From assembly GCA_012861695.1 (NCBI GenBank), contig JAAOOA010000594.1:206905-270904 (forward strand): a stretch of 64,000 bases of DNA. Reading direction: 5' to 3'. Under the pieces are notes generated by a model. The model saw nothing but the letters and a program-made list of their open reading frames with translations. It was not told the origin of the DNA and ran no database searches. Each line of letters begins with the position of its first letter. Within the stretch, counting starts at the first letter, position 1. The stretch comes from Trematomus loennbergii (Eukaryota > Chordata > Actinopteri > Perciformes > Nototheniidae). Position numbers and translations under genes: made by a program. Below are positions 46,138 to 58,583 of the stretch, one piece after another.

Positions 46138-49100
46138 AAGCATATTGTGCCTCCTATGTACAAGGTTAACATTGAAAGTGACGATGATATGTCCCAATGC
46201 GTCTCAATGTACATGTTACTCCAGCTGCATATCAGTTTACTCAAATGGCGCACAACTCGCGTTCCATGGACAGACGTGTAATACACTCAAATTACAATAG
46301 ATGGAGCTCTAGACTAATTTATAAAATTTGTAAAAAATGTTGTTAACACTCTGGGTGTGTGAGACGAGTGAACCAAAACGTAAAACCTCCGCAATTAAAA
46401 CAGTTTAATCGAGTTTGAGCACTAATATACCCATGTTTTGAACACTTTAGCGGGGTAAATGTGTTATCTTTTCACCCTGGTCCTGAATTAAAACAGTTCC
46501 CCCGACTTTAAACACTAATGTGCCCATGATTCAGACACTTATTCATGGGTCAATGTGTTCTCTTTTCCCCCCTGGGTGTGTGTGTGAGACAAGTGAACTG
46601 TGTCAGCCTGCAAACAAGCAGCAGTCTGCTGTCATTTGAAACATGTTCCCCGACATTTTAACACACTTTTACCCACGTTTTGAGCACTTATTCCTGGGTC
46701 AATGTGTTCTCTTTCCCCCCTGGGTGTGTGTATGTCTGCCTGGAAGTGTGATATGCTGCTTAAAGCAGTGATTCTGCTGTTTTTAGTTTATTGTACATTT
46801 AATAAATTAAATATGATTAATATGTACATTGTTCTGTCTATACTGACACGTTTATGTCCATAACTCCGTATGTTTATGTCGTCCAATGTACACTGTCTAA
46901 AAACGACAATAACGAGTTAATTAAAACATTTTGGCCGCTCATAGGCGGCCTGCCATGCGCACCTTGAGTCCCCGGGCCCCCTGACTTAAGCACACTGCCT
47001 TGGACAAAACCCCATGTGCATAACTGCCAGACAAGCGTGGGACTGGTAACCTAAAAATATGAAAAGTGTCTGAGTGTCAGGAGTCCGCAGTTGGATGCTT
47101 AAGGGTGGACGGTAGACCACCACAAAATCCACCCCTTGTTAGTCTTACCAGGGGCACGAGGTTCTGGAGGGTGTGAATATCTGGGTTTAGTCCGTGGGGG
47201 AGTACTTAACTGCGGGGGCCCGGGGACTCATGGTGTGCAAGGTTATGGAGGAGTGCCACTGTTAGGGACTCATGCTGGAGGTCTCCTGCATTTAAACAGA
47301 TTCACCAGTTTATAACATTACTTTAGCCCTGATCAGAGCCCTGTTTTCTGGTAAGACAGCGAGGTGCTGTACCCTGGGTCTCTGGGTCAATGGGTCTCTG
47401 AGACCCTGCTAAAAGCAGTGACTCTGCTGCCTGCATTTAAACAGATTCACCAGTTTATAACATTACTTTAGCCCTGATCAGAGCCCTGTTTTCTGGGTAA
47501 GACAGCAAGGTGCTGTACCCTGGGTCTCTGGGTCAATGGGTCTCTGAGACCCTGCTAAAAGCAGTGACTCTGCTGCCTGCATTTAAACAGATTCACCAGT
47601 TTATAACATTACTTTAGCCCTGATCAGAGCCCTGTTTTCTGGGTAAGCAGTGTGCGAAAAAGCACACGTCCCACCGTCCGGGACGTGTTATTTACAATAT
47701 CGGACAAGTAGATCTTTCAATTGACTTGTCCGGTGGACAAGTGACGTTTTTCGCCCTCATTTATTAACAAATTATAGATAAATTCAGTTTACAAAAGGCA
47801 GAACTCGTTCGCAAATTGTCCGTGTCCGCCATTGTTCGTTTAGAAATGTTAGTTTCGGTTCTGCTTGTCGATTCCTAAGGAAATGCATCTCGCCGCTTTC
47901 TGTACTGTTAGACGGGGGCGGGGGGGGGGCGGGTGTAGCACAGTGGCAGGGTTGGGAAGCAAAACTCGGTTCCGAGTAGGAACAAATAACAATTGTCCGG
48001 TACCGTGATTAATAAGAGTTGTGAGGACAGGAGGCCGAGCCCCGCGGACCGCAGCTCTCTCTCTGCTCCGGATCATCTGATCGCTGCACGGTGCAGTTCA
48101 GCGTCTCTCTCTCTCTCTCTCTCTCTTTCTACTCACAGCGGATCCGCTGCCCGTTTAACAGCCTCATATTTGTCAAACTTCTTATGTTCTTTCTCTAACA
48201 CGTAATGAAGGTTATTAAGCGTTTTAGCTCCTATGTTGTTAATATTGACCGCCATTTCCTTTATGAAGTAAATCAGCCTCCCTGTCTGTGTCCTCGCGCT
48301 GTCCTCACATCCCCCGACCCCCAGACTCGGAGGAGCACAGGGATGTCAGTATTGTTTATGAAGCAGGGTATAGAAAGTACATTATTGAAATGAAAATACT
48401 ATTTATTTACTTTTGCAAACAGTGAGCAGCTGCAGCATGTGTATTGCAGAACATGTGTAAGCGTGCAAGCGTCTTTGAGTTGTAGAAAAGCGCTAGGCCT
48501 ATAGGCTATAAATATAATGTATTATTATTATTATTATTAGGCCTATGTGTTGGACATGTGTGGTTGGACTCTGTCTCACAGGCAGGTTGTAGTGTAACAT
48601 CAGAGGAGACTGGGCCAATTGTACATTCTCAAACTGCACCACTTAGAACTAACTAAACAATGCAGAGATTATTTTTATATAATTGTATTCAATAACCGTA
48701 ACGAAATTAAACAGTATGAAGTGATTTGTAAATAAGAATACAGATTTGACTTAATGTTTTCATAAATATATTTTTCTCCCAGTTTGTCATGGCACTTATT
48801 TTTACCCTCTCAAAGAACCGGAATCGAGAACCGAAAATAACCGGAATCGAAAAGCAGAACCGTAATCGTTCAAATCCAAACGATACCCAACCCTATGTGT
48901 GATGCAGTAAAATCTTACCGCTCACTTACGTTAGCGGTGTCGTAAAAACCGTGGGAAAATGTAAAATACGATGGCGAAGAAGAAGATTCTAGTGGCCCCA
49001 ATTTTTGTCCATTCTGGACAAGTGAAAAATGTATTCGGACAAGTAAATTGCCAAACTCACTTGTCCATGGACAAGTACTCTCTAAAAACGTTTTCTCACA

Positions 49101-50030
49101 CTGGTAAGACAGCGAGGTACTGTACCCTGGGTCTCTGGGTCTATGGGTCTCTGAGACCCTGCTAAAAGCAGTGAGTCTGCTGCCTGCATTTAAACAGATT
49201 CACCAGTTTATAACATTACTTTAGCCCTGATCAGAGCCCTGTTTTCTGGGTAAGACAGCGAGGTACTGTACCCTGGGTCTCTGGGTCAATGGGTCTCTGA
49301 GACCCTGCTAACAGCAGTGATTCTGCTGTTTTTAGCTCATTGTACATTTAACTAATTAAATATTATTAATATGTACATTATCCCGTCTATACTGACACAT
49401 TTATGTCCATAACTCTGTATGTTTATTGAGTCCAATGTACACCGTCTAAAAACGACAATTGTGACTGAATTAAAACAGTTTGACAGCATTTTAACACTCA
49501 TGTAGCCATGTTTGCAGCCCTGTTCCCTGGGTAACAATTGAATTACCCTCTCCTGTTGAATTAAAACATTTCCCACGGCTTTAAACACTAATATACCCAT
49601 GATTCAGACAATTATTCCTGGGTAAATGTGTTATCTTTTCACCCTGGTCCTGAATTAAAACAGTTCCCCCGACTTTAAACACTAATGTACCCATATTTTG
49701 CCCACTTATTACTGGGTTAATTTATCATCTTTTCCCCCTGGGTGTGTGTGGCACCATCTGGTGGAACATTTGTGAATTACACTAAAATCCAAAACTTTAA
49801 TGTTTTTTATCTTAGCGAAATAATGGTTTAATGACCCCAATGTAATGATCATTTATGATTCTGCAGATGTTGTCTACACGTGTATCACAACGGCTTATTT
49901 TTAGAGTGATTTGGAAAACTCGGTTAGCGAGGTTTATTTTTGTCAATATGAGATGCACTGTTTTCATGTCCCATGTACATATCTGTACATATGGCCTCAC
50001 GCACTACCAACATATACTAACGGGGAGAAA
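46138..50030. repeat. Insertion block with 146-bp satellite units
   Basis: 46,340-46,740 and 49,320-49,760 are built of related paragraphs (GAATTAAAACAGTTCCCCCG, CACTAATGTRCCCATG, CTGGGTGTGTGTG). 47,286-47,650 and 49,106-49,320 carry satellite units of about 146 bp starting CTGCATTTAAACAGATTCAC. The array is broken by the element at 47,652-49,105. No gene recognised. Confidence 0.7.
47652..49105. mobile_element. DNA transposon inserted in the satellite, GTAAG duplicated
   Basis: Begins CAGTGTGCGAAAA, ends TTTTCTCACACTG (inverted, one mismatch); GTAAG occurs on both sides and only once in the uninterrupted satellite unit. Subterminal CTTGTCCGGTGGACAAGTGA and CACTTGTCCATGGACAAGTA are palindromic. 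It appears to contain a further element from about 47,948 (AGGGTTGGGAAGC) to 48,893 (CCCAACCCT). No transposase frame. Confidence 0.75.
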
Positions 50031-50107
50031 AGAAGTTTAGTCAGTACTTCTACCAGAGTATTTTTAAACACGAGTATCTGTACTTCCACTTGAGTAAAGG
50101 TGTGTGT

Positions 50108-50225
50108 ACTTTTGCAATCTCTGCTTTTATCCAAAGTGACAGTATGTGGGCAAACCCACGACATGCTGACTGCAGTAATCAGAAGTTCAGCGCACTCCCT
50201 CACTGAGCCACAGCCTCCTATGATA
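50108..50225 (-). repeat. tRNA-derived SINE
   Basis: On the minus strand GGCTGTGGCTCAGTGAGGGA resembles a tRNA A box and GTCGTGGGTTTGCCCAC a B box, followed by CACTTTGGATAAAAGC, the common SINE body. About 118 bp. Confidence 0.7.
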
Positions 50226-50318
50226 GTTACATGAGCAACCTGTGAGAAGTCTGACTTATGTGTTGTATTGAAACCAAGGTTTGTCATTATGATGTTTTTT
50301 ATTCAATTGTAATGTAAA

Positions 50319-50605
<287 letters not shown>

Positions 50606-50625
50606 GTTACTGGTGTATCTGTCAG

Positions 50626-50760
50626 ACTGGAGAAGATGAGTGATTCAAAAGATGAGAAGGAGGACACATCTTCCGTCCCCAGCTCTCTGTCTCTGAAGAG
50701 TGACGGGTCTAAAGGCACATTTCTGGACTTCAGGGATCGACCTGGACCCTCAGAAACAAA
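50626..50760 (+). CDS. NLR gene, N-terminal repeat exon 1 (start codon)
   Basis: Exon after a TATCTGTCAG acceptor, before GTGAGAG. ATG at 50,636-50,638 opens a frame reading MSDSKDEKEDTSSVPSSLSL then KSDGSKGTFLDFRDRPGPSE, ending at phase 2. The SLSLKSDGS...DF(R)D..GPS motif is the short repeated N-terminal unit seen in fish NLR-C / NLRC3-like genes (recalled family feature). The protein would be a cytosolic pattern-recognition receptor. There is no death-fold domain here. The exon itself is intact and joins the next exon in phase, but that exon is frame-shifted. Confidence 0.8.
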
Positions 50761-52400
50761 GTGAGAGTCTGTTTCTCCTGTGAACTGACCTGAAGAGGAT
50801 TCAGTGTTTATGTTATCTGATCATCTAAACTGTTATTTCGTAACTACATGAGCACAGTACAGAAACAAAGAAGAAGAAAGTTAAACCCTCGTGGCGTGGG
50901 TCAGAAACATCTTTTTGAATAGATTTTTTTCAGATGGAAAATAACAAGAGTAAGAACTTGGTGGGCAGGATGTTGTTAACCCTTTAACTGCCAGCGCCAC
51001 CATTTGGTAGAGCACATTTTGTGTCTTGATATCTTGTTGAAAAAAAAAAAAGAAGTGTAACTCCATCTGATTCAGCCAGCTCTACCATCTGGTTGACGTG
51101 TTATGCACAAAACAACCTCTAGATGTCACTGTGGTTTGAACAGAAAGCCCTTCAGCTAGCTTCCACTGAGGAAGTTGGCATGCTAAAAATCACTGCTGAA
51201 GAAATCACTCTTTTTGGTCAACTTTTGTAAGGTAACCATATCAATTTTAACATATTTTAGTGTCAGAGCACTTACTGAACACATTTAGATAACTTGATGC
51301 ACAAAAAAAGTTTTAACAAGGGTGTAATTATCTTTTGGAAAATATGCTCAACCAATCGGTCGAATTGGCTTTTTATGGTAACTAGCAATATTACTTTTTC
51401 AGAGTTTCAGAGATGTTTTCCAATAAAAGATGGTAAATAAATGGCTAGATTCATGGTAATATTACTAAATCTAGTACTGCCTTATGAGTCTCAGAGTGAA
51501 AGAGTGATAATAATTGATATAGCACCTTTCATGCATGGCACTCAGCCCAAAGTTGCACACAGATGAGCAAGTTAGGCCAACACAGGATGTAGACATTTGC
51601 TGTTAAGCCAGTGGTTTCCTATTAGGCCAATTCAGCATATACAGTAAGATGAGCAAGTCTTTCTTTTATTATGAAAAACCGTTAACATTACTTTTTTCCA
51701 TTTTTTTTTTTTTACAATTATAATTTATTATCTTTTATGAATTATCTGGTTGTATATATTGCTCATTTTCCATAAAAGAAACAAATGTATTTGAGTTTGT
51801 GTTTTATTTGAGTTTGATGCATACAAATACTACTGTATATGATGATTGTTGAAAATGCACTTTTACCATAAAAGGCCAGCTTGACCAGTTGGTAGAGGCT
51901 CATAAAAACAAAACTGTGGTCAGTCAACTAAATAAAAATAGTTTGTGGCCCATTTGATAGAAAAATGCAAACAAATAATTTTTCCATATCTTTTTTCTTG
52001 GTCCGGCAGTTAAAGGGTTTTAATGGTGTCCAATAAGTTTGAGATCACTGAGACTGATGTAAACTATCTAAACACTCAGGGAGAAGCATACAGTAAAGAA
52101 ACGCAGTAGAGAAAAGTAAAGAAGATCTTCTTCCTTGGTTCCTTGGCTTCATCAGCGACAGAAAATAAACTACTTTAGTGAAATCATTCTGACACTCGGA
52201 ATGTAGGACTTTGTGTTAAGTTAAGTGAATAAAATACAAACATGTCAAACTATTGATCCTCACAAATGAATTGTAAAGACTGAAACCTGCAAGCATGACT
52301 CAAAAACAGAAAGTTCAGAGCAAGTCCAAAAATATTTAATCAGGTTAAGCTGCTCTTTTCAAAATCCAATGATGTGTGTAAAACATTTTCTGTTCTGCAG
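50761..52400. other. NLR intron 1
   Basis: AT-rich, no exon recognised. 51,000-52,020 shows a poly-A stretch at 51,039 and AACCCTTTAACTGCCAG at 50,979 with CGGCAGTTAAAGGGTTTT at 52,004. These two are inverted termini (TTAACTGCC / GGCAGTTAA), so 50,979-52,021 is probably a non-autonomous DNA element of about 1 kb. Confidence 0.5.
50983..52018. mobile_element. Non-autonomous element with CCCTTTAACTGCC ends
   Basis: Left AACCCTTTAACTGCCAGCGC and right TCCGGCAGTTAAAGGGTT are inverted repeats (CCCTTTAACTGCC exact). The interior is AT-rich and non-coding. A TTAA-type target (GTTAACCCTTTAA) is possible, which would make it piggyBac-like. Confidence 0.65.
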
Positions 52401-52503
52401 ACGGAGAGCAGAGTCTCCAGTCCCCAGCTGTCTGTCTCTGAAGAGTGACGGTCTACAGGCAGACTCTGGACTTCAGGGATCAACCTGGACCCTCAGAAAC
52501 AAA
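52401..52503 (+). pseudogene. NLR gene, N-terminal repeat exon 2, frame-shifted
   Basis: Exon after TTCTGCAG, before GTGAGAG. It starts in the frame left by exon 1 and reads RRAESPVPSCLSLKSDG, the second copy of the N-terminal unit. From there to the end it is 2 bp shorter than exon 1 over the same stretch (58 against 60 bases from GACGG to AAAG), so the expected DFRDQPGPSET tail is out of frame. At 103 bp the exon does not preserve frame to the following exons. The splice sites look normal. Either this exon is pseudogenised, skipped, or the assembly has lost two bases. Confidence 0.75.
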
Positions 52504-52643
52504 GTGAGAGTCTGTTTCTCCTGTGAACTCAAACTCACTTTATGTTTGACCCAGTTTGTGTGTACAGAGAGATCGAAATACCGTTTCCACAATCCTGAAT
52601 ATAAAAACAAATATATAAAAATATGTATGCAAATATGTATATA

Positions 52644-52644
<1 letters not shown>

Positions 52645-52685
<41 letters not shown>
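52645..52685. repeat. (TA)n microsatellite
   Basis: About 20 TA dinucleotides, in the intron after the second NLR exon. Confidence 0.95.
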
Positions 52686-52689
<4 letters not shown>

Positions 52690-52795
52690 ATCAAAAGACA
52701 CATTTATACATATGCACACATTAAGACCTAAATAAAAACCCAACAATCAATATATACAAAATAACAGTCTCTTCAATATCTTTGGGAAATGTACA

Positions 52796-53248
52796 TTAGT
52801 GCAACATTGTCCATAGCAGTGTAAAAAAGAAAGTGTCTGGTGCTGGATTTGAGTGTCTGTGTGTGTGGGAGTTATAGTCCAGTGGGGGCAGGGGGAGAGG
52901 GGAGGGAGGGGAGGGAGGGAGAGAGTTCAGCCTCATGACAGCCTGGTGGGAAGAAACGTGTTTTAGTCGGGTGGTGCTCGACCTCAGGCTGCGGAGCATC
53001 CTCCCTGAAGGAAGGAGGGTGAAGAGGCAGGTGGAGGGATGGGTGGGGTCACCAGCAATGCTGAGTGCTTTGCGGGTGAGGAGGGTGTTGTAGATGTCCA
53101 GGAGGGATGGGAGTGAGGCATCAATGATCCTCTCAGCTGTGTTCACGATGCGCTGCAGGGTCTTGCGGTTCGATGCTGTGCAGCTTCCGAGTTGTGAATT
53201 TACTCCAGGTGTAACTAAAGTCTGATTTAAGACTTGATTATATTTCAC
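52796..53248 (-). mobile_element. LINE ORF2 C-terminus (5'-truncated)
   Basis: The minus-strand frame reads QLGSCTASNRKTLQRIVNTA, then LTRKALSIAGDPTHPSTCLF and TLLPSGRMLRSLRSSTTRLK, the C-terminal end of a fish non-LTR retrotransposon (Rex1/L2-like; the TLLPSGRR.RS..T.R motif). No reverse transcriptase catalytic part remains. Plus strand of this region is non-coding. Confidence 0.8.
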
Positions 53249-54030
53249 ATCATTAATCCAGATCTGTCAAGTAACTAAAGGTATTACATAAATGTGGTGG
53301 AGTAGAAGTGCAAAGTAGCATAAAATAGAAATACTCAAATAAAGTACAAGTATCTCAAAATTGTACCTAAGTACAGTACTTGAATAAGTGTACTTAGTTA
53401 CTTCCCACATCTGAAATCAGATATGACTTCAAGTCATGTGCTCATTTCTTAGTAGTTGATCCTTCAACTTGGCCTCAGGAAATGCAAGGACTTCACAGTT
53501 TTGCCAACAAGTTTTGGAGAATGCAAATCTGAGGCTTAAACAGGGACAGGGAGGTGCATCTGCAGCATCTTCATCATCTACCATGCAAGAAGAGGAACTA
53601 GAGGACAGTGAAGGAGACACTGAGGAGGATAGTGAGGAAGACTGCACTTATTAAAACCACGCTACGTGTGGGGTGAGTACCAAACGCTGTCTCCTGGTAC
53701 TCATCTGAGTCACTCACTAAAAAAGTGATGTGCACCCCTGGATATCCAGTCTATGGATGCTAACAACAATCCCTGTAACCAGTGCCCTCTCTCTGTCTCG
53801 CTCGCTCACACAAAATGTGCTGTGCCACACGCACACAGAGCCGAGGACGGAGACAACATTTTGAAATTCTTTTTTTCTTCCCACCTTATTTGCGGGTGGA
53901 TTCGCCTATACTGCCTATGCCACGAGCCGGCCCTGTACCCGCGTATAGCCGCAACTTGAAAATGTCAACTTGATCGAGATATTTGTGTGACGCTCTGACG
54001 CACAAACCTGTCAGTGTTGAGATTCTGCTA
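53249..54030. repeat. AGTAC repeat and a hAT-like 3' end
   Basis: 53,250-53,410 is AGTAC-type repeat. 53,469-53,654 has a plus-strand frame ending in an acidic stretch (EEELEDSEGDTEEDSEEDCT) that I cannot name; it may be a transposase tail. 53,915-53,938 ends GCCACGAGCCGGCCCTG, a hAT-type terminus. Confidence 0.45.
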
Positions 54031-54033
54031 CTG

Positions 54034-54120
54034 CTGACGTGCTGACGTGCTGACGTGCTGACGTGCTGACGTGCTGACGTGCTGACGTGCTGACGTGCTG
54101 ACGTGCTGACGTGCTGACGT
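54034..54120. repeat. 8-bp tandem repeat CTGACGTG, about 11 copies
   Basis: Perfect repeats of CTGACGTG. Each unit has the TGACG half-site of CREB/ATF factors and the ACGTG core of bHLH-PAS/HIF sites. It lies 635 bp before the third NLR exon. Confidence 0.95.
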
Positions 54121-54754
54121 TGAATCAGTAAAGGAAAACATCAGCAGCCAGAGCTTTACAGTACCTCATATTAATTCAGTGTTTTTAATGTATGTGTATG
54201 AACCATAGACTCTGTATGGTACACACAACAGACCTCACTGCTTCCCCTAGCGGGCTGTCCTCTACAGTCTATGGCTGTCCTTTGCGTCCGCAAACACCCT
54301 CACCCGTCTTTACCTCCGAGCCCGTCTGGTTCAGCATTATTCCCGAGGAGGAGCAGGGCTTTGTGGACCAGACTGAGCGAGTATTTGTGTGGCTACTGTG
54401 TTTGGTGTTTTGAAAGTTCCGACGTGATCCACGATGTACAATAGATGAAGACGAGATGCAAATGATCATGAATAGCCCTTAATGTCTTAATGTAACAATC
54501 CTCATACTGGTGTGTTGGGTATGGAACGGGATTTCTAAATATCGCAATTTATATTGTGTATCGCGATACAGGTTAAAAATATTGCAATATTATTTTTAGG
54601 CCATATCGCCCAGCCCTAATTTTGATGACGTGTGAGTTGCTATATACGATGAACTTGCTGTGTCCAACTTTGAATTATGTTATGAATCCAGACAGGAAGA
54701 TGTTTTTATTATGTACATATACCTGTGCTATAAAGGATGTGTTCATCTCAACAG

Positions 54755-54820
54755 AGGAACGAGGAACATCCAGATCAAGAGCTGGAGTGCAGAGAGACAG
54801 TGAGACCAGCACTGTACGAA
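54755..54820 (+). CDS. NLR gene, short linker exon
   Basis: 66 bp between a CATCTCAACAG acceptor and a GTAAGT donor. In the frame that joins the NACHT exon in phase it reads ERGTSRSRAGVQRDSETSTV, followed by R and then T from the split codon, before DSGLQEV. Such Ser/Arg/Gln-rich linkers precede FISNA in fish NLRs. From exon 2 the reading frame does not arrive correctly because of the 2-bp loss there. An alternative frame is open but leads to an early stop in the next exon. Confidence 0.6.
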
Positions 54821-54965
54821 GTAAGTCTAAATATCTGTCTGCTGGGGTCTTCATGTCTGAAAACAGGATTCTTCCTGGTTCATTTGTTACAGCAAAGACA
54901 TTCATTCTGAACCCTTTTATTTATTTGTTTTATTTGTATTACTCACACGTTTCCTTCTCCTTCAG

Positions 54966-56741
54966 CAGATAGTGGTCTGCAGGAGGTTTTAGATGAACAT
55001 CGGATCAGTCTGAGGAGGAGATGTGAACATGTGACTGAAGGAACTGATACAAGTGAAACCCTCCTCAACAGGATCTTCACTGAGCTCTACATCACACAAG
55101 GCCTGAGTGAAGAGGTTAATACCCAACATGAGGTGAGGCAGCTGGAGACAGCTTCCCAGAAGAAGCCCCTCCATGAAACTCCAATCAAGTGCCAGGACAT
55201 CTTTAAAGCCTTACCTGACCAACCTCTCATCAGAGCGGTCCTGACCAACGGAGTCGCTGGAGTTGGAAAAACCTTCTCAGTGCAGAAGTTCACTCTGGAC
55301 TGGGCCGAGGGTTTGGAAAACCAAGATGTCAGTCTGGTGATCCCGCTCTCCTTCAGGGAGCTGAACCTGATCAAAGGTGAGCAGTACAGTCTTCTCAGGC
55401 TGCTCCATGTTTTCCATCCAACCTTACAGAAGGTCACAGCAGAGCAGCTGGCTGTCTGCAAAGTGCTGCTCATCTTTGACGGCCTGGATGAAAGCAGACT
55501 TTCTCTGGACTTCAGAAACAATGAGGTTGTGTCTGATGTCTCACAGCAGTCCTCAGTCAACGTGCTGCTGACAAACCTCATCAGGGGGAAGCTGCTTCCC
55601 TCGGCTCTCGTCTGGATAACTTCCAGACCTGCAGCGTCCAATCAGATCCCTCCTGAGTGTGTGGACAGGGTAACAGAAGTACGAGGCTTCACTGACGCCC
55701 AGAAGGAGGAGTACTTCAGGAGGAGATCGAGTGATGAAGACCTGTCCAGCAGAATCATCTCTCACATCAAGAGCTCCAGGAGCCTCCACATCATGTGTCT
55801 GATCCCAGTCTTCTGCTGGATCACTGCTGCAGTTCTGGACCACATGTGGACTACAGACCAGAGAGGAGAGCTGCCCAAGACCCTCACTGACATGTACTCA
55901 CACTTCCTGCTGGTCCTGACAAGAGGAAGAAGCAGAAGTATGGTGAGGGACATGAGACGAGTCCACAGAAGCTGACGAAGGCTGACAGGGAGGTTCTTCT
56001 GAAGCTGGGGAGGCTGGCGTTTGAACATCTGGAGAAAGGAGACATCATGTTCTACCAAGAAGACCTGGAGCGCTGTGGTCTTGATGTCACAGAGGCCTTG
56101 GTGCACTCAGGAGTTTGTACACAGATCTTCAAAAGAGAGAGAGTGATCTTCAAGCAAACAGTCTACTGCTTTGTTCATCTGAGCATTCAGGAGTTCCTGG
56201 CTGCAGTCTACATGCTGCACTGTTACACCAACAGGAACACAGAGGTACTGAAGGACTTCCTGCAGGGACTATAGCAACAGGTATAACAGTGATCAGGATT
56301 ACCCATCCCTGGATGTCTTCCTGGAGGGAGCCATGAAGAAATCCCTCAGAAGTGAAAATGGCCACTGGACCTGTTTGTCCGCTTTCTCCACGGCCTCTCT
56401 CTGGAGTCCAACCAGAGACTGTTAGGAGGCCTGCTGGGTCGCACAGACAACCGTCCAAAACCATCCAGAGAGCCATCAAACCTGAAGGATGCACAGTGAT
56501 AAAATCTCTCTTGACAGGAGCATCAACATCTTCCACTGCTGACAGAGATGAAGGACCACTCAGTCCATCAGGAGATCACAGATTACTGAAGTCAGAGAAC
56601 ACAGGATCCACTTGTCTTCTCTGGCCTACATGCTGCAGATGTCAGAGGAGGTTCTGGATGAGTTGGACCACGAGAAGTACGGAACATCAGAGGAGGGACG
56701 ACAGAGAGTGATTCCAGATTTGATGAACTGCAGCAGGCTGT
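54966..56741 (+). pseudogene. NLR gene, FISNA-NACHT exon with multiple frame breaks
   Basis: Large exon after TCCTTCAG. Intact from 54,968 to about 55,921: [20 protein letters not shown], a FISNA segment, then NACHT with Walker A GVAGVGKT (55,250-55,273), Walker [11 protein letters not shown] (near 55,470-55,495), WITSRPAA sensor, and [18 protein letters not shown] binds ATP and drives receptor oligomerisation in the cytosol. One base appears missing near 55,921, giving a stop at 55,973; the expected protein continues in the next frame (VLLKLGRLAFEHLEK, then VYCFVHLSIQEFLAAVYMLH, winged-helix/helical domains) until another break near 56,266 and stop at 56,272. Further breaks occur near 56,364, 56,459 and after. 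The donor is GTGAGT at 56,742. Family: NLRC3-like (fish NLR-C). Decayed gene or sequence errors. Confidence 0.88.
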
Positions 56742-57522
56742 GTGAGTCCAGATGTGATTAACTTTATAAACTAATGTAGATATTAAGTTTAGTTTTCGAA
56801 TAAACACTATTCAACTTTTTGCTGTTTCAAATACTGTGAAAGATAAATGTAATTATTCTAATAATTAAAAATGTTTCAGTTTTTATTTTCTTCATTTTTC
56901 TGAAGGACCTATGATTTATCACAGCAACATGTGATCACAACATACAGCAGTATTTCACAGATATCAGTGAATGCAGTAAAGTTATTATTACATTACTGCA
57001 GTTTCTTAATAAAATCAGACACAGAGTAATATCTGATTTATGTTGACTCTTTTAAAACAAGACCTACATAATCCCACCAAGAACAGAGGTCAGATTGTGT
57101 TTTAACGCTGATACACAGATAACATCTTTTTCATGGTGTTTTGTTGAAAATAATGTAAACTTATTGGTTTGTTCAATATGTTTGTGTGCATTATACATTC
57201 TTAGATGCTTTGAGAAGCCAACACATGATGCATTCAGTGTCATGCACATCCAAATATATTAACTTTTCATTATGTACATCTCTTATATTGTCGATTTGTT
57301 TAATTTCTGTTCACTGACAGCAGAAGGTAGGTCCGACGTGACAAACATGGGATCAGATCACACTGAAAATGCTTACAGCAAACTCAATAAAATATTAATT
57401 GTACTAACATCAGAGTTATTCAAAACATTATATTCAAAATGTTTTTTCAACAAATGCATGAAGTAAATGTAATGTTTCCCCTTGTTTTATAATAACATGC
57501 TGTAATATATGTGTCATTGCAG
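56742..57522. other. NLR intron
   Basis: AT-rich; no exon recognised. 57,320-57,333 has an AG/GT pair too close together to be a plausible exon. Confidence 0.5.
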
Positions 57523-57695
57523 ATTTCCTAACTGTGGAATCTCAGACTCTGACTGTGAAGTCGTGGCCTCCGCTCTGAAGTGCGACCCCTCCCACCTGAG
57601 AGAGCTGGACCTGAGAACAACAAGCTGCAGGATTCAGGAGTGGAGATGCTGAGTTCTGGACTAAAGAGTCCAAACTGTAAACTGGAGTCTCTCAG
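57523..57695 (+). pseudogene. NLR gene, LRR exon 1, one base short
   Basis: Exon after GTCATTGCAG, before GTCAGATC. Reads [20 protein letters not shown] then [11 protein letters not shown], a ribonuclease-inhibitor-type leucine-rich repeat; then the frame breaks and [20 protein letters not shown] follows in another frame. Length 173 bp where the family unit is 174 bp, so one base is missing at CTGAGAACAACAAG. LRRs form the ligand-sensing or autoinhibitory horseshoe of NLRs. Confidence 0.83.
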
Positions 57696-58583
57696 GTCAG
57701 ATCACTGGCTGTAGTTCATGTGGATTTCTATTTATTTAACATTTATATTATTTCTAATTCCAGAGTTTAGTACTAAGAGTTCAAAGACATTTAAATTATT
57801 TTATATTTCTTTCTAAATGGCTGAGTATTTTAAAGACCAACAAAAAGCAGAGAAAGTAAATGTGTGACTCTGAAGTCCAACCGCTCTCATGTGAGATATC
57901 CTTTCAGCCTTCACTCTCACTGTGCTCCATGAGTCAGTGAAGATGCTGTCAGTACTGATGAGCTGTGAGGGAGATGAAGGAGGTCAAAGATGTTGCTGAG
58001 AAAAACTGCTGCAGAGAGTTTGAGCTTATCAATTGTTTTGAATCTACATCCTTTGAAGAATATGGAGGGTGGTGAGGGTGGTTGGTTCAAGGACTAAACA
58101 GTCAACGCAGTGGATTTAAAGATGAGCACATGGAGGCAGGAGTTCCAGATCATTGTTTTATTGTAATTTGTTGATTCTTGTTTGTCTTAATTGTTGTCTG
58201 GTTGATCTGGTAGGAAAGTACAACACATCTTAGTTAGTTCAAACATAACATTCATACTTCAAATGATACTCCAGCAAAGCAGTTATCTTTCTACATTATT
58301 ATATGTAATGTAGAAATAAAGTAACCAAATCTAAACGGTACAGAAAATAGGGAGGTAAACTACTGGAGCTGCTATGAACATACAATACAAAGGAAAGGAA
58401 CACGTACTGATTATTTACTCAAACGATTGGTTCTCAGGAGTTGCATGAGGCCAGCCAGCTTCTTTGTTCATGGGGGAAAGGATTACCCACAGGTGAGCTG
58501 GAGGAGGGAGCAGGTAGAGGGAGGCCGGAGTGGGAGAGGGGTTTCCACATCATTGCTGACATTAAAACCATTTTGAGCTCTGA
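57696..58583. other. NLR intron
   Basis: No exon recognised. The sequence up to the direct repeat at 58,584 is ordinary intron. Confidence 0.5.

Noticed and set aside
53469..53654. Small acidic host protein
   Set aside because: Surrounded by transposon ends and repeats, no splice context or known family; more likely a transposon tail.
55087..55641. 184-residue minus-strand open frame over NACHT
   Set aside because: Antisense shadow of the conserved NACHT coding sequence.
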